From contig NZ_JBAKBF010000007.1 of the NCBI RefSeq assembly GCF_036881715.1, positions 124,001 to 188,000 on the forward strand: a stretch of DNA of 64,000 bases, read 5' to 3'. Shown here in pieces: positions 25,888 to 36,550 of this stretch. The stretch comes from Pannonibacter anstelovis. Lineage in GTDB: Bacteria > Pseudomonadota > Alphaproteobacteria > Rhizobiales > Stappiaceae. Under the pieces are notes generated by a model. That model did no database searches, was not told the origin of the DNA, and saw nothing but the letters and a program-made list of their open reading frames with translations. Position numbers and translations under genes: made by a program. Every line of letters begins with the position of its first letter. Positions within the stretch are counted from its first letter, which is position 1.

Positions 25888-26013
25888 ATGAAGATCAAGA
25901 ACTCTCTCAAGGCGCTGATGGCCCGTCACCGGGAAAACCGCATGGTTCGCCGTAAGGGCCGCGTCTACATCATCAACAAGAAGAACCCGCGCTTCAAGGC
26001 CCGTCAGGGCTGA
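25888..26013 (+). CDS. rpmJ: Ribosomal protein bL36, 41-residue form
   Basis: The 41-residue product (MKIKNSLKALMARHRENRMV start, ending NPRFKARQG) is the longer L36 type without the four zinc-binding residues. Alphaproteobacteria usually carry this form as their only L36, so it is probably the main protein and not a zinc-starvation replacement. It binds 23S rRNA in the large subunit. Translation begins at ATG 25888 after a weak GGGGACAG site. The gene stands alone between tRNA-Val and the TPR protein gene. It is too short to appear in routine open-frame lists. Confidence 0.93.
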   Translation: MKIKNSLKALMARHRENRMVRRKGRVYIINKKNPRFKARQG

Positions 26014-26094
26014 GTTGCTGGCGCTCGCGGGAACGTGAGCCCCTTCTTGACTTGCAGGATTGACGGCCGCGTGCAGCAAGGTATCCTTGTCAGC

Positions 26095-26748
26095 ATGCGG
26101 CTTTTCCTGTTTGTAGCTTCCCTTCTTGCCCTTCCGCTCCAGCCCTCGCTGGCGCAGGAAGTGACGCCCGGCACGCCACCGCCTTCTGCAGAGGATCTCA
26201 ACACTCTGCCGCCGGAAGGCGATGAGGGCGGGTCTGATGCTGCGAGGGCGCCTGAAAGCCAGGCTGACGAGAAGCCACTGGACAGTCTTTACCGTGACCT
26301 TGCTGCTGCAAAGTCGGACAGCGATGCTGCTCCTATCGCGCGCAAGATCCAGAGGGCTCATCTTGAGTCCGGTAGCGACACGGTCAACCTCCTGATGCAG
26401 CGTGCGGCCGTTGCTCTCAGGGCCGAAGACTACGGTCTGGCCCTCGATCTCATGGATGTTGTGCTGCGCCTTAAGCCGGACTTTGCCGAGGGGTGGAACC
26501 GCAGGGCGACCATCTACTACGTCAAACGCGACTACGGCCGCTCACTCGCCGACATCGAGCATGTCCTGGCGCTTGAACCCCGCCATTGGGGTGCTCTGTC
26601 CGGTCTGGCGATCATCCAGCGCCAGCTGGATCAGAAGGAAAAGGCCCTCTCCACGTTCCGCCGCGTAGCGGAGATTCATCCAGGGCTCGACAGCGCACGT
26701 AAAGCTATCGAAGAGCTTGAGAAGGAGCTGGCGGGCGAGCCCATCTGA
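26095..26748 (+). CDS. Exported tetratricopeptide-repeat protein
   Basis: The 217-residue product (start at ATG 26095, MRLFLFVASLL) has a Sec signal peptide ending LAQE near 21, an acidic Pro/Glu/Asp-rich linker (22-70) and about three TPR motifs (roughly 95-205; VNLLMQRAAVALRAEDYGLALDLMDVVL, then DFAEGWNRRATIYYVKRDYG). The upstream frame is open but adds a non-signal extension, so the later ATG is preferred. It should act as a periplasmic protein-interaction scaffold. Partners are unknown. It sits 82 bp after rpmJ and 52 bp before a hydrolase gene on the same strand. Confidence 0.75.
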   Translation: MRLFLFVASLLALPLQPSLAQEVTPGTPPPSAEDLNTLPPEGDEGGSDAARAPESQADEKPLDSLYRDLAAAKSDSDAAPIARKIQRAHLESGSDTVNLLMQRAAVALRAEDYGLALDLMDVVLRLKPDFAEGWNRRATIYYVKRDYGRSLADIEHVLALEPRHWGALSGLAIIQRQLDQKEKALSTFRRVAEIHPGLDSARKAIEELEKELAGEPI

Positions 26749-26799
26749 GGCCCGGCGCCATTCCCTTGCCGCTGCACTCAGGCTCAACCGGCTGCCGGA

Positions 26800-27732
26800 G
26801 TGTTGTTGTTGCTGATTGTCCTCGCCGTTTTTCTTCTCCTCGCCCTTTATACCGAACTGCGCCGCAGGCGCATCAATGCCCGTTACCAACCGGCTGGAAC
26901 ACTTGGTTTTGTTGACTGTGCACATGTGCACTATGTCCATTCACGGCCATCTGCAGCGTCTGAGGATGCACCCCGCCTGCTTTTCATCCATGGAGCGAGT
27001 GGAAATCTCCTCGATCTGCGCCTCGCCTTCGCCTCTCATTTTGCGGACACGCATGAGATGCTGTTCGTGGACCGGCCGGGCCTTGGCTTCTCCGAACGGA
27101 ATCTTCCGCCGGATGCCTCGCCGCGGGACCAGGCCCGGCGCATAGCCGCGTTGCTGGAGCGGCTGGACTTCGGGCCGGCCGTTGTCATCGGCCATTCTTT
27201 TGGTGCCTCGGTTGCGGCAGCACTGGCTCTGGAAGCACCTGACAGGGTGAAGGGCCTCGTCTTTCTTGCGCCCGCTACGCATCCCTGGAATGGTGGTGTC
27301 GCCTGGTATTACCGGCTTGCGGCACTGCCGGTGGTCGGGGAGCTGTTCTGCCGCACGCTGGCCTTGCCGGCTGCAGAGCGCCTGGCTCCTGCTTCCATGC
27401 GTCATGTCTTTGCTCCTGCTGCGGTGCCGGAGGGCTATGACGCTGCCATCGGTGTGGATCTATTGTTCCGGCCGGGCAGCTTCCGGTCCAACGCCATGGA
27501 CCTTGCCGCTTTCAACCGTCACCTCGCGGAGCAGTCCCGTTACTATGGCAATATCACCCAGCCCGCGCTTGCCATCACCGGTGATCAGGATACGGTCGTC
27601 TGGCCCAGTATTCACTCGAAGGGGCTGGAGCGGGACCTTCCCAACTGCCGGCTCATCGAACTGCCCGGCGCCGGTCACATGCCCCAGCATACGCACACAG
27701 AAGAGATCGCAGCCCTGATCCGGCATCTCTGA
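26800..27732 (+). CDS. Membrane-anchored alpha/beta hydrolase
   Basis: The 310-residue protein begins with a strongly hydrophobic segment (about 2-18) followed by basic residues, then an alpha/beta hydrolase domain: oxyanion LFIHGASGN, FVDRPGLGFSER, nucleophile elbow VIGHSFGASVA (Ser near 131), acid in TGDQDTVV and His in GAGHMPQHTH. The start is GTG 26800; ribosome site weak. The catalytic triad is intact, so it is likely an active esterase or lipase-like enzyme tethered to the inner membrane. Substrate is unknown. It converges on pyk across a shared hairpin. Confidence 0.85.
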   Translation: MLLLLIVLAVFLLLALYTELRRRRINARYQPAGTLGFVDCAHVHYVHSRPSAASEDAPRLLFIHGASGNLLDLRLAFASHFADTHEMLFVDRPGLGFSERNLPPDASPRDQARRIAALLERLDFGPAVVIGHSFGASVAAALALEAPDRVKGLVFLAPATHPWNGGVAWYYRLAALPVVGELFCRTLALPAAERLAPASMRHVFAPAAVPEGYDAAIGVDLLFRPGSFRSNAMDLAAFNRHLAEQSRYYGNITQPALAITGDQDTVVWPSIHSKGLERDLPNCRLIELPGAGHMPQHTHTEEIAALIRHL

Positions 27733-27750
27733 AGTGGAAGCGAGCCTTGC

Positions 27751-27781
27751 AAAACAAAATGGCCCGCCAGAGGCGGGCCAT
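27751..27781 (-). terminator. Rho-independent terminator of pyk
   Basis: ATGGCCCGCC and its complement form a 10 bp stem with a three-base loop. On the minus strand TTTGTTTTG follows. It is 25 bases past the pyk stop and could weakly serve the convergent hydrolase gene. Confidence 0.85.
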
Positions 27782-27805
27782 ATGTTGTCTGGTATGTGAC
27801 TGGCC

Positions 27806-29242
27806 TTAGAGGCCGGTCTTGCCGTCGCTGCCGACGAAGGCGATCCGCAGCATGTTGGTGGAGCCGGGGGTGCCGAAGGGCACGCCAGCCGTCACTATTA
27901 CGCGCTGGCCGGGCTTTGCGAAGCCTTCCTGGCTGGCGATCTTGCAGGCGCGGTTCACCATGTCGTTCTCGTCGTTGGCATCCTCGCTGACAACGCAGTG
28001 CAAGCCCCAGGCAAGGGCAAGACGGCGGGCCGTGGAGGCAACCGGCGACAGCGCTATGACCGGTGTCGCGCAGCGCTCACGCGCTGCGCGCAGGCCGGTT
28101 GCGCCCGACGAGGTGTAGCAGACGACAGCCGCGAGGTTGAGCGTTTCGGCGATCTGCCGCGCTGCTGCCGAGATGGCATCGGCGCCGGTGGCTTCCGGCT
28201 CGGTCCGCTGTGCGTGAATGATGGTGCGGAAGTTCTGGTCCGTTTCCACCTGCTGGGCGATCCGGTCCATGGTGCTCACCGCTTCCACCGGGAACTGGCC
28301 GGCAGCAGACTCGGCCGACAGCATGATGGCATCGGCGCCTTCGAACACGGCAGTCGCCACGTCAGACACTTCGGCGCGGGTCGGCACCGGAGCGGTGATC
28401 ATGGATTCCAGCATCTGGGTCGCGACAACGACCGGTTTGCCTGCACGGCGGGCAGCACGGGTGATGCGCTTCTGGAGGCCGGGGACCTGTTCCAGCGGCA
28501 TCTCCACGCCAAGATCGCCACGGGCCACCATCAGTGCGTCGGACAGCTCGATGATCTCCGCCAGACGGTCGATTGCCTGCGGCTTTTCGATCTTGGCAAG
28601 GATACCGGCGCGGCCGCGCACGATCTTGCGCACTTCGGCAATGTCATCGGGACGCTGGATGAAGGAGAGGGCGATCCAGTCCACGCTGGTTTCCAGCACG
28701 GCGGTCAGGTCGGTGCGGTCCTTGTCGGTGAGGGCGCTCATGCCGATTTCCGAATCCGGAACGCTGACGCCCTTCTTGTCTGACAGCTTGCCGCCGACTT
28801 CCACGCGGGTCATGGCGCGCGAGGCAGTGCATTCGGTGACAACAAGGCGGATCTTGCCGTCGTCAAGCAGAAGGCGGTGGCCCGGCTGAAGTGCCTTGAG
28901 GATTTCAGGATGGGGCAGATAGACGCGGGAAACGTTGCCCGGGGCCGGATCGGAGTCCAGGACGAAGTCCGCGCCGTCTTCCAGCATCACCGGACCTTCG
29001 GCGAACTTGCCGACGCGCAGCTTCGGGCCCTGGAGATCGGCGAGAATACCGATCGGCCGGCCGACCTTCTCCTCGACCGCACGGATGCGGCGCACCAGTT
29101 CGCGCATCAGATCGTGGTCAGCATGGCTCATGTTGATGCGGAACACGTCCGCGCCAGCCATATACAGCTTCTCGATCATTTCCTGGGTGGAAGAGGCCGG
29201 TCCCAGAGTTGCAAGAATTTTAACGCGCCGATTTCGCCTCAT
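27806..29242 (-). CDS. pyk: Pyruvate kinase
   Basis: The 478-residue enzyme has all main motifs: KILATLGPASS, NMSHADH, the catalytic Lys in GILAKIEKPQAI, MVARGDLGVEMP, and PVVVATQMLESM with PTRAEVSDVA. It makes pyruvate and ATP from phosphoenolpyruvate and ADP in the cytoplasm. The start overlaps the end of the upstream DUF1036 gene by four bases, so translation is coupled; this DUF1036-pyk pair is typical for the order. Length equals the family standard. A strong terminator follows. Confidence 0.97.
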   Translation of the reverse strand: MRRNRRVKILATLGPASSTQEMIEKLYMAGADVFRINMSHADHDLMRELVRRIRAVEEKVGRPIGILADLQGPKLRVGKFAEGPVMLEDGADFVLDSDPAPGNVSRVYLPHPEILKALQPGHRLLLDDGKIRLVVTECTASRAMTRVEVGGKLSDKKGVSVPDSEIGMSALTDKDRTDLTAVLETSVDWIALSFIQRPDDIAEVRKIVRGRAGILAKIEKPQAIDRLAEIIELSDALMVARGDLGVEMPLEQVPGLQKRITRAARRAGKPVVVATQMLESMITAPVPTRAEVSDVATAVFEGADAIMLSAESAAGQFPVEAVSTMDRIAQQVETDQNFRTIIHAQRTEPEATGADAISAAARQIAETLNLAAVVCYTSSGATGLRAARERCATPVIALSPVASTARRLALAWGLHCVVSEDANDENDMVNRACKIASQEGFAKPGQRVIVTAGVPFGTPGSTNMLRIAFVGSDGKTGL

Positions 29243-29700
29243 TGTGCACCCGTTCCCTGTTGTACCGGCTCAGTCAGCTGAACCGTCCAGTTGCTTTGCT
29301 CGCCTGTGTCGATTTCGAAAAATCCGGTGCGCTCATAGCCGCGCGCCACACAGTCTTCAATTCCGCGAATCGTGAACTCTTTTTCGCGCGTACACATGTA
29401 CGCCCGGCCGCCCCATTCGCCAAACTGATCGTAATCGACGGCATAAATGTAATAGTAGCGTGACACAAGAGCCCCAGGCACAAGCGTTTCACAGCTGTTG
29501 GCTGCCAGGTTCCACCAGCCTTCGGTCACCCAGTCAGTCTTGTCCTTGTATCCAATTGCAACGCCGACGTTGCTTTCGGTCTTATTACACAGACGTAAGT
29601 CAGCTTTTGCCGTATCGCTGAGGAGGGCAACAGCAACAAAAGCTGCAAATGCAAGAGCTGCACGCGCAAAGCCTGTGCCGGTCCATGCCGGATCTCTCAT
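29239..29700 (-). CDS. DUF1036 exported protein
   Basis: The 153-residue protein has a signal peptide or N-terminal membrane helix (about 10-33, ending AKA) and a DUF1036 domain: LRLCNKTESNVGVAIGYKD, WTEGWW-like motif VTEGWWNLAANSCETL, YYYIYAVDY and YMCTREKEFTIRG. Four Cys (C39, C70, C103, C119 approximately) may form two disulfides in the periplasm. It overlaps pyk by 4 bp. The function is unknown in spite of wide conservation beside pyk. It has its own upstream gap of 72 bp to the next gene, presumably holding the operon promoter. Confidence 0.88.
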   Translation of the reverse strand: MRDPAWTGTGFARAALAFAAFVAVALLSDTAKADLRLCNKTESNVGVAIGYKDKTDWVTEGWWNLAANSCETLVPGALVSRYYYIYAVDYDQFGEWGGRAYMCTREKEFTIRGIEDCVARGYERTGFFEIDTGEQSNWTVQLTEPVQQGTGAQ

Positions 29701-29772
29701 GCCCTGCGTTCCTTGTCCGTGATCATTAAACCGATTTAATCCGATAATTTGTGAGGACTTTTGCGGTCCGGG

Positions 29773-31074
29773 TCATGTTCTGTCAATGACAACGGCACGG
29801 AAGTCGTTGACATTGGTGAAAGTTGGCCCGGGGGTTAGCAGATCCCCAAGCTTCTCGAAGAAGCCGGTGCTGTCGTTTCTCGCCAGAAATGCGGCAGTAT
29901 CAAGACCCGCAGCCGATGCACGGGCGAGGGTGGACGAATCGAGCATGGCGCCTGCTGCGTCGTCTGCGAGCCCGCGTCCGCCATCCGTGCCGTCCGTATC
30001 CCCTGCAACAGCCGAAATGCCCTCTGCCCCGCCAAGAGCGAGTGCCAGCGCCAGTGTATATTCCTGGTTCGGCCCGCCGCGCCCATCGCCCCGGATAGTC
30101 ACGGTCAGCTCACCGCCAGATAAAAGCACGCACTTGCGGCCGCTCTGTTTCAGGTCCATGGCAAGCGCGGCATGCGAAGCTGCAACATCGCGCGCTTCGC
30201 CTTCTAGGCTGTCGCCTAGGATAATGGTCTCGTAACCTGCAGCCTCGGCCACGCGCCTTGCGGCCTCGATGGACTGCATTGGCGTTGCCACCAGCCTGTA
30301 GCTGCGCCCCTCGAAAGCGGCATCGCCCGGTTTGACGCTTTCGTTGGCCGGGTCGTTCAGTGCGGCCTGAATGGATGGCGGGAGGCTGATACCACGTGCA
30401 AGGCACAGGCCGCGCGCATGCTGCAGCGTGGTCGGATCCGGCACTGTCGGGCCGGAGGCAATCACGGCCGGGTCGTCACGGGGCACATCCGAGACGGCCA
30501 GCGTCGTCAGCTGCACATCCGGACGTATCGCCTGTGCAAGCCGTCCGCCCTTGATGCGGGAAAGGTGTTTGCGGATTGTGTTGATCTCGTCGATCGTCGC
30601 GCCGGAGCGCAGAAGTGCCTTGGTCAGTGCCTGCTTGTCGGCAAGCGTGATGCCCCCGGCCGGAGCAATCCAGTTGGCCGATCCTCCGCCGGACAGCAGC
30701 ACCACCACATGGTCGCCGGGTTTTGCACTGCGAGCTAGATCCAGGCAGCGGAAAGTGGCAGCAACGCCGGCTTCATCCGGTACGGGGTGGCCCGCCTCGA
30801 TCAGTTCAATGGTGCCGGTGGGGCGGGCGTAGCCATGGCGGGTGACGCCAAGGCCCAGAAGCCGGTCCGGCCCAAGGCCGCGGTCTTTCCGGTAATGGCG
30901 CTCGGCCGTTTCCAGCATGGAGCCCGCCGCCTTGCCTGCCGCCAGCAGAATGATCCGCCCGCTTTCCACAGGTTCTGGCAAATGTGGAGGAAGGCACTGT
31001 CCCGGCAGCGCGGCATCAACGGCCGCCTGAAACAAGGTTTCGAGAAAGGAAGCGGTGTGTGCTGGGACGGGCAT
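29773..31074 (-). CDS. Glycerate 2-kinase / MOFRL-family protein
   Basis: This 433-residue protein matches the GckA/TtuD family: AAGKAAGSMLETAE, the Gly-rich LLSGGGSANW, TIRKHLSRIKGGRLA, SDVPRDDPAVIASGPT and a C-terminal MOFRL domain (about 330-425, GGELTVTIRGDGRGGPNQEY and GDTDGTDG). Members phosphorylate D-glycerate at C2 with ATP; older annotation as hydroxypyruvate reductase for ttuD is now doubted. The start ATG at 31074 lies next to the divergent amidohydrolase gene. No glyoxylate or tartrate genes are nearby to support a specific pathway. Confidence 0.9.
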   Translation of the reverse strand: MPVPAHTASFLETLFQAAVDAALPGQCLPPHLPEPVESGRIILLAAGKAAGSMLETAERHYRKDRGLGPDRLLGLGVTRHGYARPTGTIELIEAGHPVPDEAGVAATFRCLDLARSAKPGDHVVVLLSGGGSANWIAPAGGITLADKQALTKALLRSGATIDEINTIRKHLSRIKGGRLAQAIRPDVQLTTLAVSDVPRDDPAVIASGPTVPDPTTLQHARGLCLARGISLPPSIQAALNDPANESVKPGDAAFEGRSYRLVATPMQSIEAARRVAEAAGYETIILGDSLEGEARDVAASHAALAMDLKQSGRKCVLLSGGELTVTIRGDGRGGPNQEYTLALALALGGAEGISAVAGDTDGTDGGRGLADDAAGAMLDSSTLARASAAGLDTAAFLARNDSTGFFEKLGDLLTPGPTFTNVNDFRAVVIDRT

Positions 31075-31176
31075 CGAAAACCTGTTGGTAGAGGCGCCTC
31101 TATGTTCTATTTCTTACGCAAGCAAAATGCTTGCGTCATCCGAATTGCGCATCCTCTCAACCGTCATCCCCGAGCA

Positions 31177-31968
31177 ATGCACTTGAACCCTTCCGCATTT
31201 GAGCCTGTCGAAGCCATTGACGGGAACCTTGCCTGTGGCCTGCTGCTGCTGTGTGACCATGCCCGCAACAGCCTGCCGCCCGAATATGGTGATCTGGGCC
31301 TGCCTCCTGCGCAGTTCGAACGCCATATCGCATATGACATCGGCGTGCGTCCGCTGACGCTGGAGCTGGCGCGGCGCCTGTCGGCCCCGGCGCTGATGAC
31401 CACCTTTTCGCGCCTGTTGATCGATCCGAACCGTGGGGAGGACGATCCGACGCTGGTGATGCGGCTGTCGGATGGTGCCGTTGTTCCGGGAAATTCCAGC
31501 CATGATGCGGCCGAGCGGGAACGCCGCATTGCGCTCTATCACCGCCCTTATCATGATCGCATCACTGCAACGCTGGACGCCATGCTGGAACAGGCCGCAC
31601 CTCCTGTCGTCGTGTCGATCCACAGTTATACGCCGGTCTGGCGCGGCACACCCCGGCCCTGGCATGCAGGCCTCCTGTGGGACAAGGATCCACGGGCCGT
31701 GAAGCCCGTCATCGAAGCCCTGTCTGCGGATGGAACGCTGGTGGTAGGCGACAACGAGCCTTACGATGGAGCCCTGAAAAACGACACAATGTACCGCCAC
31801 TGCACCCGGCGCGGGCTTGCCCATGTGCTGATTGAAGTCCGGCAGGATCTGATCGGCGATGAAGCGGGCGTGCTGGAATGGGCTGACCGGCTGGAACCCA
31901 TTCTGCGCGGTATGACAGCGATGGCGGACTTGCGCCAGATCCGGCACTACGGGTCGCGGGCGGATTGA
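31177..31968 (+). CDS. N-formylglutamate amidohydrolase family protein (second copy)
   Basis: I start at ATG 31177 (263 residues, MHLNPSAFEPVEA). The upstream frame stays open, but 31074 and above is the divergent glycerate kinase, so an early start is unlikely. Family features are LLLCDHARNSLPP, the Asp-Pro-Asn-Arg in LLIDPNRGEDDPT, RERRIALYHRPYHDRI, SIHSYTPVW and VGDNEPYDG with RGLAHVLIEVRQDLI. This is a shorter, different subtype from the copy at 24007-24909. Substrate is unproven. It is followed 19 bp later by a DUF1244 gene, indicating a small operon. Confidence 0.85.
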   Translation: MHLNPSAFEPVEAIDGNLACGLLLLCDHARNSLPPEYGDLGLPPAQFERHIAYDIGVRPLTLELARRLSAPALMTTFSRLLIDPNRGEDDPTLVMRLSDGAVVPGNSSHDAAERERRIALYHRPYHDRITATLDAMLEQAAPPVVVSIHSYTPVWRGTPRPWHAGLLWDKDPRAVKPVIEALSADGTLVVGDNEPYDGALKNDTMYRHCTRRGLAHVLIEVRQDLIGDEAGVLEWADRLEPILRGMTAMADLRQIRHYGSRAD

Positions 31969-31987
31969 AACAAGCGGAGAGACAGAG

Positions 31988-32290
31988 ATGGATCTTGATG
32001 CAGCAACGCAGGAAAAGCTGGAAGCTGCAGCGTTCCGGCGGCTGGTGGAGCACCTGCGCAAGCGCACGGACGTGCAAAACATCGACTTGATGAATCTCGC
32101 AGGCTTCTGCCGCAACTGCCTGTCCAACTGGATGGCGGAAGAGGCAGGCAAGGCCGGTGCCACCCTCAGTAAGGATGAGGCAAGGGAACTTGTTTATGGC
32201 ATGCCTTATGAAGACTGGAAGCGGCTTCATCAGCGCGAAGCAACAGCCGGGCAGAAGGCAGCCTTCGAGGCCAGCCGTCCGGAGCACTGA
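31988..32290 (+). CDS. DUF1244 protein
   Basis: The 100-residue protein is an all-helical DUF1244 member with the conserved AFRRLVEHLRKRTDVQNIDL and the motif GFCRNCLSNW (CxxC at about 49 and 52), then GMPYEDWKRLHQ. Function is unknown; the paired Cys suggest metal or redox chemistry, which is speculation. A GGAGAGA site precedes the ATG. It is 19 bp after the amidohydrolase gene, and the same gene pair is commonly kept together, as far as I know. Confidence 0.88.
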   Translation: MDLDAATQEKLEAAAFRRLVEHLRKRTDVQNIDLMNLAGFCRNCLSNWMAEEAGKAGATLSKDEARELVYGMPYEDWKRLHQREATAGQKAAFEASRPEH

Positions 32291-32391
32291 TCCGGCTTCA
32301 AACTTTGGGGCTTCCCCTCAAGCCGCCGCTTGACCCGGACTTCAGGCCGTGGCAGGGCAGGCGCAATTGAAAAAAACGAAGGAGTGCTAGC

Positions 32392-32658
32392 ATGTCAGAT
32401 CCGGGTGGCGTTGCCGCAGACCAGCTCAGGGCGTTCATCGAGCGTATCGAACGCCTTGAGGAAGAGAAGAAGGTGATCTCCGATGACATCAAGGATGTCT
32501 ATGCGGAGGCCAAGGGCAACGGCTTTGACGTCAAGATCCTGCGCAAGGTGATCTCCCTGCGCAAGAAGCAGCCGCATGAGCGTGAGGAAGAGGAAGCAAT
32601 CCTCGACCTGTACCTCCAGGCTCTTGGCATGTCGGCCTACTCTGGCGGCAACGGCTGA
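32392..32658 (+). CDS. gapR: GapR, nucleoid-associated DNA-binding protein (DUF2312)
   Basis: The 88-residue protein has the full DUF2312 pattern: DQLRAFIERIERLEEEKKVI, DIKDVYAEAKGNGFDVK, ILRKVISLRKKQ and a short helical end. GapR dimerises into a clamp on overtwisted DNA ahead of replication and transcription forks and stimulates topoisomerases. A GAAGGAG site lies 8 bases before ATG 32392. A strong terminator follows immediately, so it is a single-gene unit or the last gene after DUF1244 (101 bp gap). It adds to the set of chromosome and cell-cycle genes in this window. Confidence 0.93.
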   Translation: MSDPGGVAADQLRAFIERIERLEEEKKVISDDIKDVYAEAKGNGFDVKILRKVISLRKKQPHEREEEEAILDLYLQALGMSAYSGGNG

Positions 32659-32679
32659 GCGCATATCACCAGCGTGCAG

Positions 32680-32708
32680 ACGGGCGGCAGTGCCGCCCGT
32701 TTCTTTTT
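32680..32708 (+). terminator. Rho-independent terminator of gapR
   Basis: ACGGGCGGCA and TGCCGCCCGT form a near-perfect stem, followed by TTTCTTTTT. It is 21 bases past the gapR stop. Confidence 0.88.
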
Positions 32709-32725
32709 CCGGTAACCGGATATGA

Positions 32726-32752
32726 AAAGAGCGGCCCATCAAGGCCGCTCTT
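32726..32752 (-). terminator. Terminator of the DUF882 gene
   Basis: AAGAGCGGCC pairs with GGCCGCTCTT over a six-base loop. Read on the minus strand it ends in CTTTTC. It lies 30 bases past the DUF882 gene stop. Confidence 0.7.
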
Positions 32753-32781
32753 CGTGTTTAGAAATTGTGCGTCCGCCCGGC

Positions 32782-34506
32782 TCAGCGGGTGTAGATCACC
32801 GGAAGGACCGCCACGGCTGTTCCGGAGAACGTGTCGGAACGAATGTCCTGCGGAGCGGTCATGGAGAAGCTGTTCTTCAGGAAACGGTTGCCGGGTTCCA
32901 GCAGCTCGGTGAGCTTGCGCTGGTTTGGATGGCTCATCTTCGCGAAGGAACCGGTGCGGAGCGTCGATTCAGACGAGATAAAGTCCGTCGAGTTCTTGTC
33001 CGGTGCGCGGGCAAAACCAGCCAGCGGGTCCTTGATCTGCGAGGGCACCAGGCCGGCAAGGGTCGGAGCAGGCGCGGCCGGCTTCTTCTTGTCGCGGGCC
33101 ATCCTGGCGGCGGCCTCTGCTGCCTTGGCGCGCAGTAGGTCCTGTGTGGTCGGCTGCGGCTGGGTGGCTGCCTGCGAGGCATAGGCCATGGCTGCTGCCG
33201 CCATTTGCGGTTTCGGGGCCGGCTGAGTGCCTGTGGCTGCAAGGATTGCGGAGACCGGGTCGGTGGCCTGAGCCACAGCCCTTGCGGCAGCTGACTGCGG
33301 CTTGGCATGCGGCACGGCCACAAGCGCGGCCTGCTGCACGGCAGCCTGAGTCACGGCAACCGGCTGCCGCAGCGCTTCATCTGCATTCACCCCGCCAGCA
33401 TCGGCTTCTGCGACCTGGAACGGAATATTGGAAGGCTCGCGCAGTTCCTCAGGCTTGCCCTTGGGCGTGACCGCGGCGGTGATGACAGGTGCCTCGGCTG
33501 CAGGGGCCGGAGCGCGCTCAGGAGCCGGGGCAGGCGTTGCCACCGGTGTCGCTGCCGGAGTGCCACGGGCTGCCACTGCGCCAGGACGGACCTGTGCAGG
33601 TTCACGCTCGGGCTGCGCTGCAGCTTCCTCGACATCATCATCCTCGCCGGAGAAAAGCGCAGCCAGGAAGTTGCGGCCGCCAGTCGAAGCCGGACGGACA
33701 ATCCGGCCGTCGTCGCCTGAGGTCAGCGTCTGCCCGCGTGTATTCATGCGGCTGCTGCCGCCTTCGTCGTCATCAGAGTTGCTGGCCACGACGATCGGCG
33801 CGGAACGCTTGCCAGACTTCAGCTCAGCGAGCGCCTGCTGGTAACCGGGCATGGGCTTGCCGTCGGACGGGATGTGGATAGTCTTGCCATCGGGGAACAC
33901 CCGGGCCAGCTGCTGACGGTTCATCTTCGGCCAGTGGCGGACGCTACCGGTGTCCATGTGAACGAAGGGCGAGCCGGACGTCGGATAGAAGCCGACACCG
34001 CCAACCTGCTTGCGCAGGCCTGTGGCGCGCAGCTTGGCGAGGTCAACGCCGGGGATGAAGAAGTCCATTGCCTTGCCGAGCATGTGCTGGCTTTTCTGTG
34101 CAACACCGCGGGAGCGGGAGCGCAGCATGTTGTTCGTGGCCGGCGACCGGTAGCTTGACACGACATGGATGTAGTCGCGGCCACCGACCTGCTGATAGAC
34201 TTCCCACACCAGATCCAGAAGCTTCGGATCTATGTTGGTGATCTCGTTGCGCCGCCAGTCCCGCAGGAACCGGTTGGCGTCTCGAAGTCCGCCCGGAATG
34301 TACCGGCCGTCCTTTTTGAACGTGAGCTGAACCCTTTCCTTGGTGTGCACGTTATAGAGCTTGAGGGTGCGGGTTTCAGCATGTGCGGATGACAGGCCGG
34401 GTGCAACCAGGGCAGGCGCAAGGAGCATGGCGCCAAAAACACAGACGAGCGCCACAAGGCGCTTCAGTCGTATCAGGGCGTTGTCTCGGGCAAACCGTGT
34501 ACGCAA
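32782..34506 (-). CDS. DUF882 / M15-like (YcbK-type) peptidase protein with long disordered tail
   Basis: The 574-residue product has a signal peptide (about 15-43, ending SSAHA), then a D-Ala-D-Ala-carboxypeptidase-like domain (about 45-215) with the zinc-ligand pattern SSYRSPATN, SQHMLGKAMDFFIPG and FVHMDTGSVRHW. Residues about 230-510 are low-complexity Ala/Pro/Gln-rich and probably disordered; the end is again ordered. The start codon is TTG 34506 with a GAGAAG site; no in-frame ATG is near. It should act on peptidoglycan in the periplasm. Cell-wall placement of the tail is inference. A CtrA-like motif and a hairpin lie upstream. Confidence 0.85.
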   Translation of the reverse strand: MRTRFARDNALIRLKRLVALVCVFGAMLLAPALVAPGLSSAHAETRTLKLYNVHTKERVQLTFKKDGRYIPGGLRDANRFLRDWRRNEITNIDPKLLDLVWEVYQQVGGRDYIHVVSSYRSPATNNMLRSRSRGVAQKSQHMLGKAMDFFIPGVDLAKLRATGLRKQVGGVGFYPTSGSPFVHMDTGSVRHWPKMNRQQLARVFPDGKTIHIPSDGKPMPGYQQALAELKSGKRSAPIVVASNSDDDEGGSSRMNTRGQTLTSGDDGRIVRPASTGGRNFLAALFSGEDDDVEEAAAQPEREPAQVRPGAVAARGTPAATPVATPAPAPERAPAPAAEAPVITAAVTPKGKPEELREPSNIPFQVAEADAGGVNADEALRQPVAVTQAAVQQAALVAVPHAKPQSAAARAVAQATDPVSAILAATGTQPAPKPQMAAAAMAYASQAATQPQPTTQDLLRAKAAEAAARMARDKKKPAAPAPTLAGLVPSQIKDPLAGFARAPDKNSTDFISSESTLRTGSFAKMSHPNQRKLTELLEPGNRFLKNSFSMTAPQDIRSDTFSGTAVAVLPVIYTR

Positions 34507-34581
34507 ATCACTTCTCGCATTCTGTCGGCCTGGCGGCCGGAACTTCCCCCCGATGATGAAGGAGACGTTACCGGCCCGAGG

Positions 34582-34596
34582 TTAAGAAGTTTTTAC
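34582..34596. promoter_or_regulatory. CtrA-like half-site pair upstream of DUF882 gene
   Basis: TTAA, seven bases, TTAC matches the CtrA consensus TTAA-N7-TTAA with one mismatch, 76 bases before the gene. The hairpin CCGTGA/TCACGG (34596-34614) follows. One-mismatch sites occur by chance, so this is weak. Confidence 0.25.
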
Positions 34597-34804
34597 CGTG
34601 ATTTCATTTCACGGACCATAGTGGCGAATTTGCAACGAGGAATCCAGCCCCTGATTCTGCGTATACCGGGTTTGGTAACTGGCTGATTCCCATTGCCTTG
34701 TCCTTTTGAGGCGGAGTTACCCGCCAGCTGATTCCGCTGCGGCACCCAGGGCACGGCCTGAACAAACTTGTATTGACAGATGCCATTATGCCGCGGTCAC
34801 GCCG

Positions 34805-36361
<1,557 letters not shown>

Positions 36362-36550
36362 TTTACGTTCTGGCCTTACCTGTCTCAATTCGGGTCATCA
36401 TTCGCAGCCGCAAGTAAACAAATCGTCCATAATCATGGCGTCATTCGATAGAATGATGATTGCTTGTAACGGGGTTTGCGCCCTAATTTCAGCAAGCATA
36501 GTCTTGCAGACATGTCTTTGACGCATCGCACGGATGCAACCGGAGGATTT

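Noticed and set aside
25888..26013. Zinc-starvation paralog of L36
   Set aside because: Alphaproteobacteria normally have only this 41-residue form, and no Zur-like palindrome is upstream.
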